A stretch of DNA of 7,370 nt from contig JAGLTN010000147.1 of NCBI GenBank assembly GCA_023135255.1, forward strand, positions 1-7,370, in the 5' to 3' direction. Below the pieces are notes generated by a model that was not told where the DNA came from, did no database searches, and saw only the letters and a program-made list of their open reading frames with translations. Positions 5,690-7,370 of the stretch are shown one piece after another. This DNA comes from Planctomycetota bacterium. Its GTDB lineage: Bacteria > Planctomycetota > Phycisphaerae > Sedimentisphaerales > Anaerobacaceae. Position 1 is the stretch's first letter, and the number at the start of each line of letters is the position of its first letter. Both the position numbers and the translations under genes were made by a program.

Positions 5690-7370
5690 TTAGTTTCTCT
5701 CTTCGAGCCATTCGTCACTCAACAACTGTAAATCTCTGAAATCATATATCCCGTTGCCGTCAAAATCAGCAGGCCCAGGAGCAAGCAGCCTTAACGATGG
5801 ATCTCCATAGAGGTTAAACTTATATATGTTGGTATTGCTGGTCTGTGCGGCTTTTAAGCTGTACAAACCTTCACCGGCAGTCATACCCTGAGCAACCACT
5901 CTCTTAACATACTGATAGTTCTGCGACAGGCAATAACCATCAGTCTGATCAAAATCAGTCCTTGAAGGAGTATAGTAAGAAGGTGTAGTCGAACCGACAA
6001 CCGTCACCGACTGATTCTTTAAAAACTCAAAACCCAGGTTACGCCTGTTTTTCGGGTCCGTGGTTGAACATGAACACTTAACAAGGAAACTCGGATAAGT
6101 ATCATGATAATCCGGCATTAACGCAAGATTGATTATACCACCAGCGGAAGTTGGCCCACCATGGGTAGTGAACATTGCCAAGCCGAATTTGCCCTCAGAC
6201 CATGTATCAGCTACCGTGTAGTCACTGCAAGGGAAAGTCTCCGGTATCGGCATAATATTGTAATAGTCTGTCGAAACATTAACATCATAAATTCTATGGT
6301 AATCCCTATTATTAGGCACAAGTATCTCATCTTTAACCTGCTCACCAAGCCACCAGCTCGTTCCACCTATCGTACCACCAGAAGGATTAGTATACTCATT
6401 TAAAGGCTTCATCATAATAAGGTTGTTCTTACGCCATCCGAGTGTATTGGAAAACTGGTTTTCATATTCAATTGTCTTAACAAAGATCAGATCAAGGTCG
6501 GCCATACATCCATAATAGGGGATTCGCCCAACCAGTACATCCGCAATGAAAGGTCTGGAATATGTATCCAGCTCAGCATAGTAAAGGTCTGTTGCATTAC
6601 TGTTGTTATACATGGGAATTTGGCCACCGTCTGGATATGGATCACCAACGAACAATACGTATTCCAGAACATCCGGGGCACTATTCTGGAAGCTGATCAA
6701 CCAGTTTTTCATGTCCAGAGTTCTTTTCGTCTCTGAGTCGCCGTCATCAAAGTCATCTTCTGTAACAACATTGACATCGTATCCCAGAGCTTGTTTGTGA
6801 GCGACAAAAGCATCTATCATAGTACTATTGTCTGCGATATAATTTGTTGTCATTATCACATACGCCAGACCTTCTGCGTCACCAGAATTAGCAGAGGCTG
6901 TATTCATTGCAACAACATCATAGTTGTCAACAAACTGGTCAAAGTTAACGGTCATATCACGAGCTCTGTCATAACCTGTAATATCTGCCTTGCTGTAAAC
7001 ATTCGCATTTAGCGACTGCAAAGATACCTTATTGAAATCAATTGTAATATCAGCCATCGCAAGTCTCAAAAGCTCACCAGAGACAGGATTATATCTAAGC
7101 AGAGGAACCGCGATTTGAACCATTTTCCACTTACGAAGAGCACCGGTACCAATAAGCTCAACTTCCTGTGCAGGCCAGAACGCATTATTTTCATAAACAT
7201 CGATATCATAACCATCGACGATATTCTTTCCTTCAGGCCAGAACAATATATCTTTCATTTCGTTCGGATCCCAAAGTGCCGGCGGCCCTGCAGGTCTTAC
7301 ATTCCAGCTACCCTCTGCCGGTTTATAAACAACCTCATCAAATTCGGCTGTTACCGAAGAAAGGTCCGTA
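5690..7370 (-). CDS. Gingipain-type protease (peptidase C25) with dockerin-like tail, 5' end outside the window
   Basis: The frame is open to the right edge of the window, so the start and N-terminal domains are missing. An ATG at 7256-7258 is internal: the 37 codons before it are in frame and match the paralogue's propeptide (EF.EVVYK.AEG.W). The visible 559 residues hold the C25 propeptide (to about 112), the catalytic domain (about 168-529), and a C-terminal dockerin-like repeat (534-559) containing 'GNGIYDFRDLQLLSDEW'. The likely catalytic residues are His403 in 'TTHGGP' (6161-6163) and Cys434 in 'CSCSTT' (6068-6070). The residue at the next-but-one position after Cys is Thr here and Asn in the paralogue. 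'GRIPYYG' and 'LYGDPSLRL' match the other copy. It ends at TAA 5690-5692, 77 bases before the downstream gene, with its own terminator between. It is probably exported, though the signal peptide is not in view. Whether it also carries LamG modules cannot be seen. Confidence 0.9.
   Translation of the reverse strand, partial: TDLSSVTAEFDEVVYKPAEGSWNVRPAGPPALWDPNEMKDILFWPEGKNIVDGYDIDVYENNAFWPAQEVELIGTGALRKWKMVQIAVPLLRYNPVSGELLRLAMADITIDFNKVSLQSLNANVYSKADITGYDRARDMTVNFDQFVDNYDVVAMNTASANSGDAEGLAYVIMTTNYIADNSTMIDAFVAHKQALGYDVNVVTEDDFDDGDSETKRTLDMKNWLISFQNSAPDVLEYVLFVGDPYPDGGQIPMYNNSNATDLYYAELDTYSRPFIADVLVGRIPYYGCMADLDLIFVKTIEYENQFSNTLGWRKNNLIMMKPLNEYTNPSGGTIGGTSWWLGEQVKDEILVPNNRDYHRIYDVNVSTDYYNIMPIPETFPCSDYTVADTWSEGKFGLAMFTTHGGPTSAGGIINLALMPDYHDTYPSFLVKCSCSTTDPKNRRNLGFEFLKNQSVTVVGSTTPSYYTPSRTDFDQTDGYCLSQNYQYVKRVVAQGMTAGEGLYSLKAAQTSNTNIYKFNLYGDPSLRLLAPGPADFDGNGIYDFRDLQLLSDEWLEERN

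Noticed and set aside
830..7012. Plus-strand reading frames of 60-115 codons opposite the two proteases, and overlapping minus-strand frames
   Set aside because: They lie opposite or within strongly supported domains, lack ribosome binding sites and recognisable motifs, and are expected by chance in long genes.
7256..7258. ATG as the start of the upstream protease
   Set aside because: The frame stays open to the window edge, and the 37 codons before it match the paralogue's propeptide, so it is an internal methionine.

Overview
The window looks like part of a Planctomycetes chromosome or metagenomic contig, most likely class Phycisphaerae (Sedimentisphaera/Anaerohalosphaera-like). Three things support this: a PEP-CTERM tail on a formylglycine-generating-enzyme-fold protein, LamG domains alternating with the 'YYWRVDEVND' Fn3-like module, and short dockerin-like 'D-x-N-x-D-G...DF..LA..W' repeats. 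All three are common in secreted proteins of that group. This assignment rests on family knowledge, not on a database search.

Layout. Bases 1-228 (+) hold the 3' end of a G+C-rich gene for a FGE/SUMF1-fold protein with a PEP-CTERM anchor. Bases 229-755 hold no intact gene, only remnants. These are a tRNA-Arg(ACG) 3' half (314-360) followed by a strong intrinsic terminator (378-417), then a strong ribosome binding site and ATG leading into a broken reading frame. That frame ends in what looks like the last residues of an alpha-L-rhamnosidase (493-620).

The rest of the window is on the minus strand and holds two tandem paralogous peptidase C25 (gingipain-type) genes. The upstream copy (5690-7370) has its 5' end beyond the window. 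The downstream copy (756-5612) is a very large secreted protein: signal peptide, three LamG/Fn3-like units, an internal dockerin-like repeat, a C25 propeptide, a C25 catalytic domain, and a final dockerin-like repeat cut by an in-frame TAG. Both genes end in the same hairpin terminator, part of an exact 38-base repeat. A few tens of bases of 3' flank were therefore probably duplicated with the gene.

How it fits together. Both proteases keep the His and Cys expected of the C25 catalytic dyad and probably act outside the cytoplasm on proteins. The LamG/Fn3 modules of the larger one would bind glycans or other surface ligands. The rhamnosidase-like remnant hints at a polysaccharide- or glycoprotein-degrading neighbourhood, but that is inference. 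The most notable points are the amber codon in the dockerin-like tail, the tRNA half as a possible element boundary, the domain fusion in the large protease, and the duplicated terminator carrying a TATAAT in its loop. I did not find a clearly new multi-gene system.
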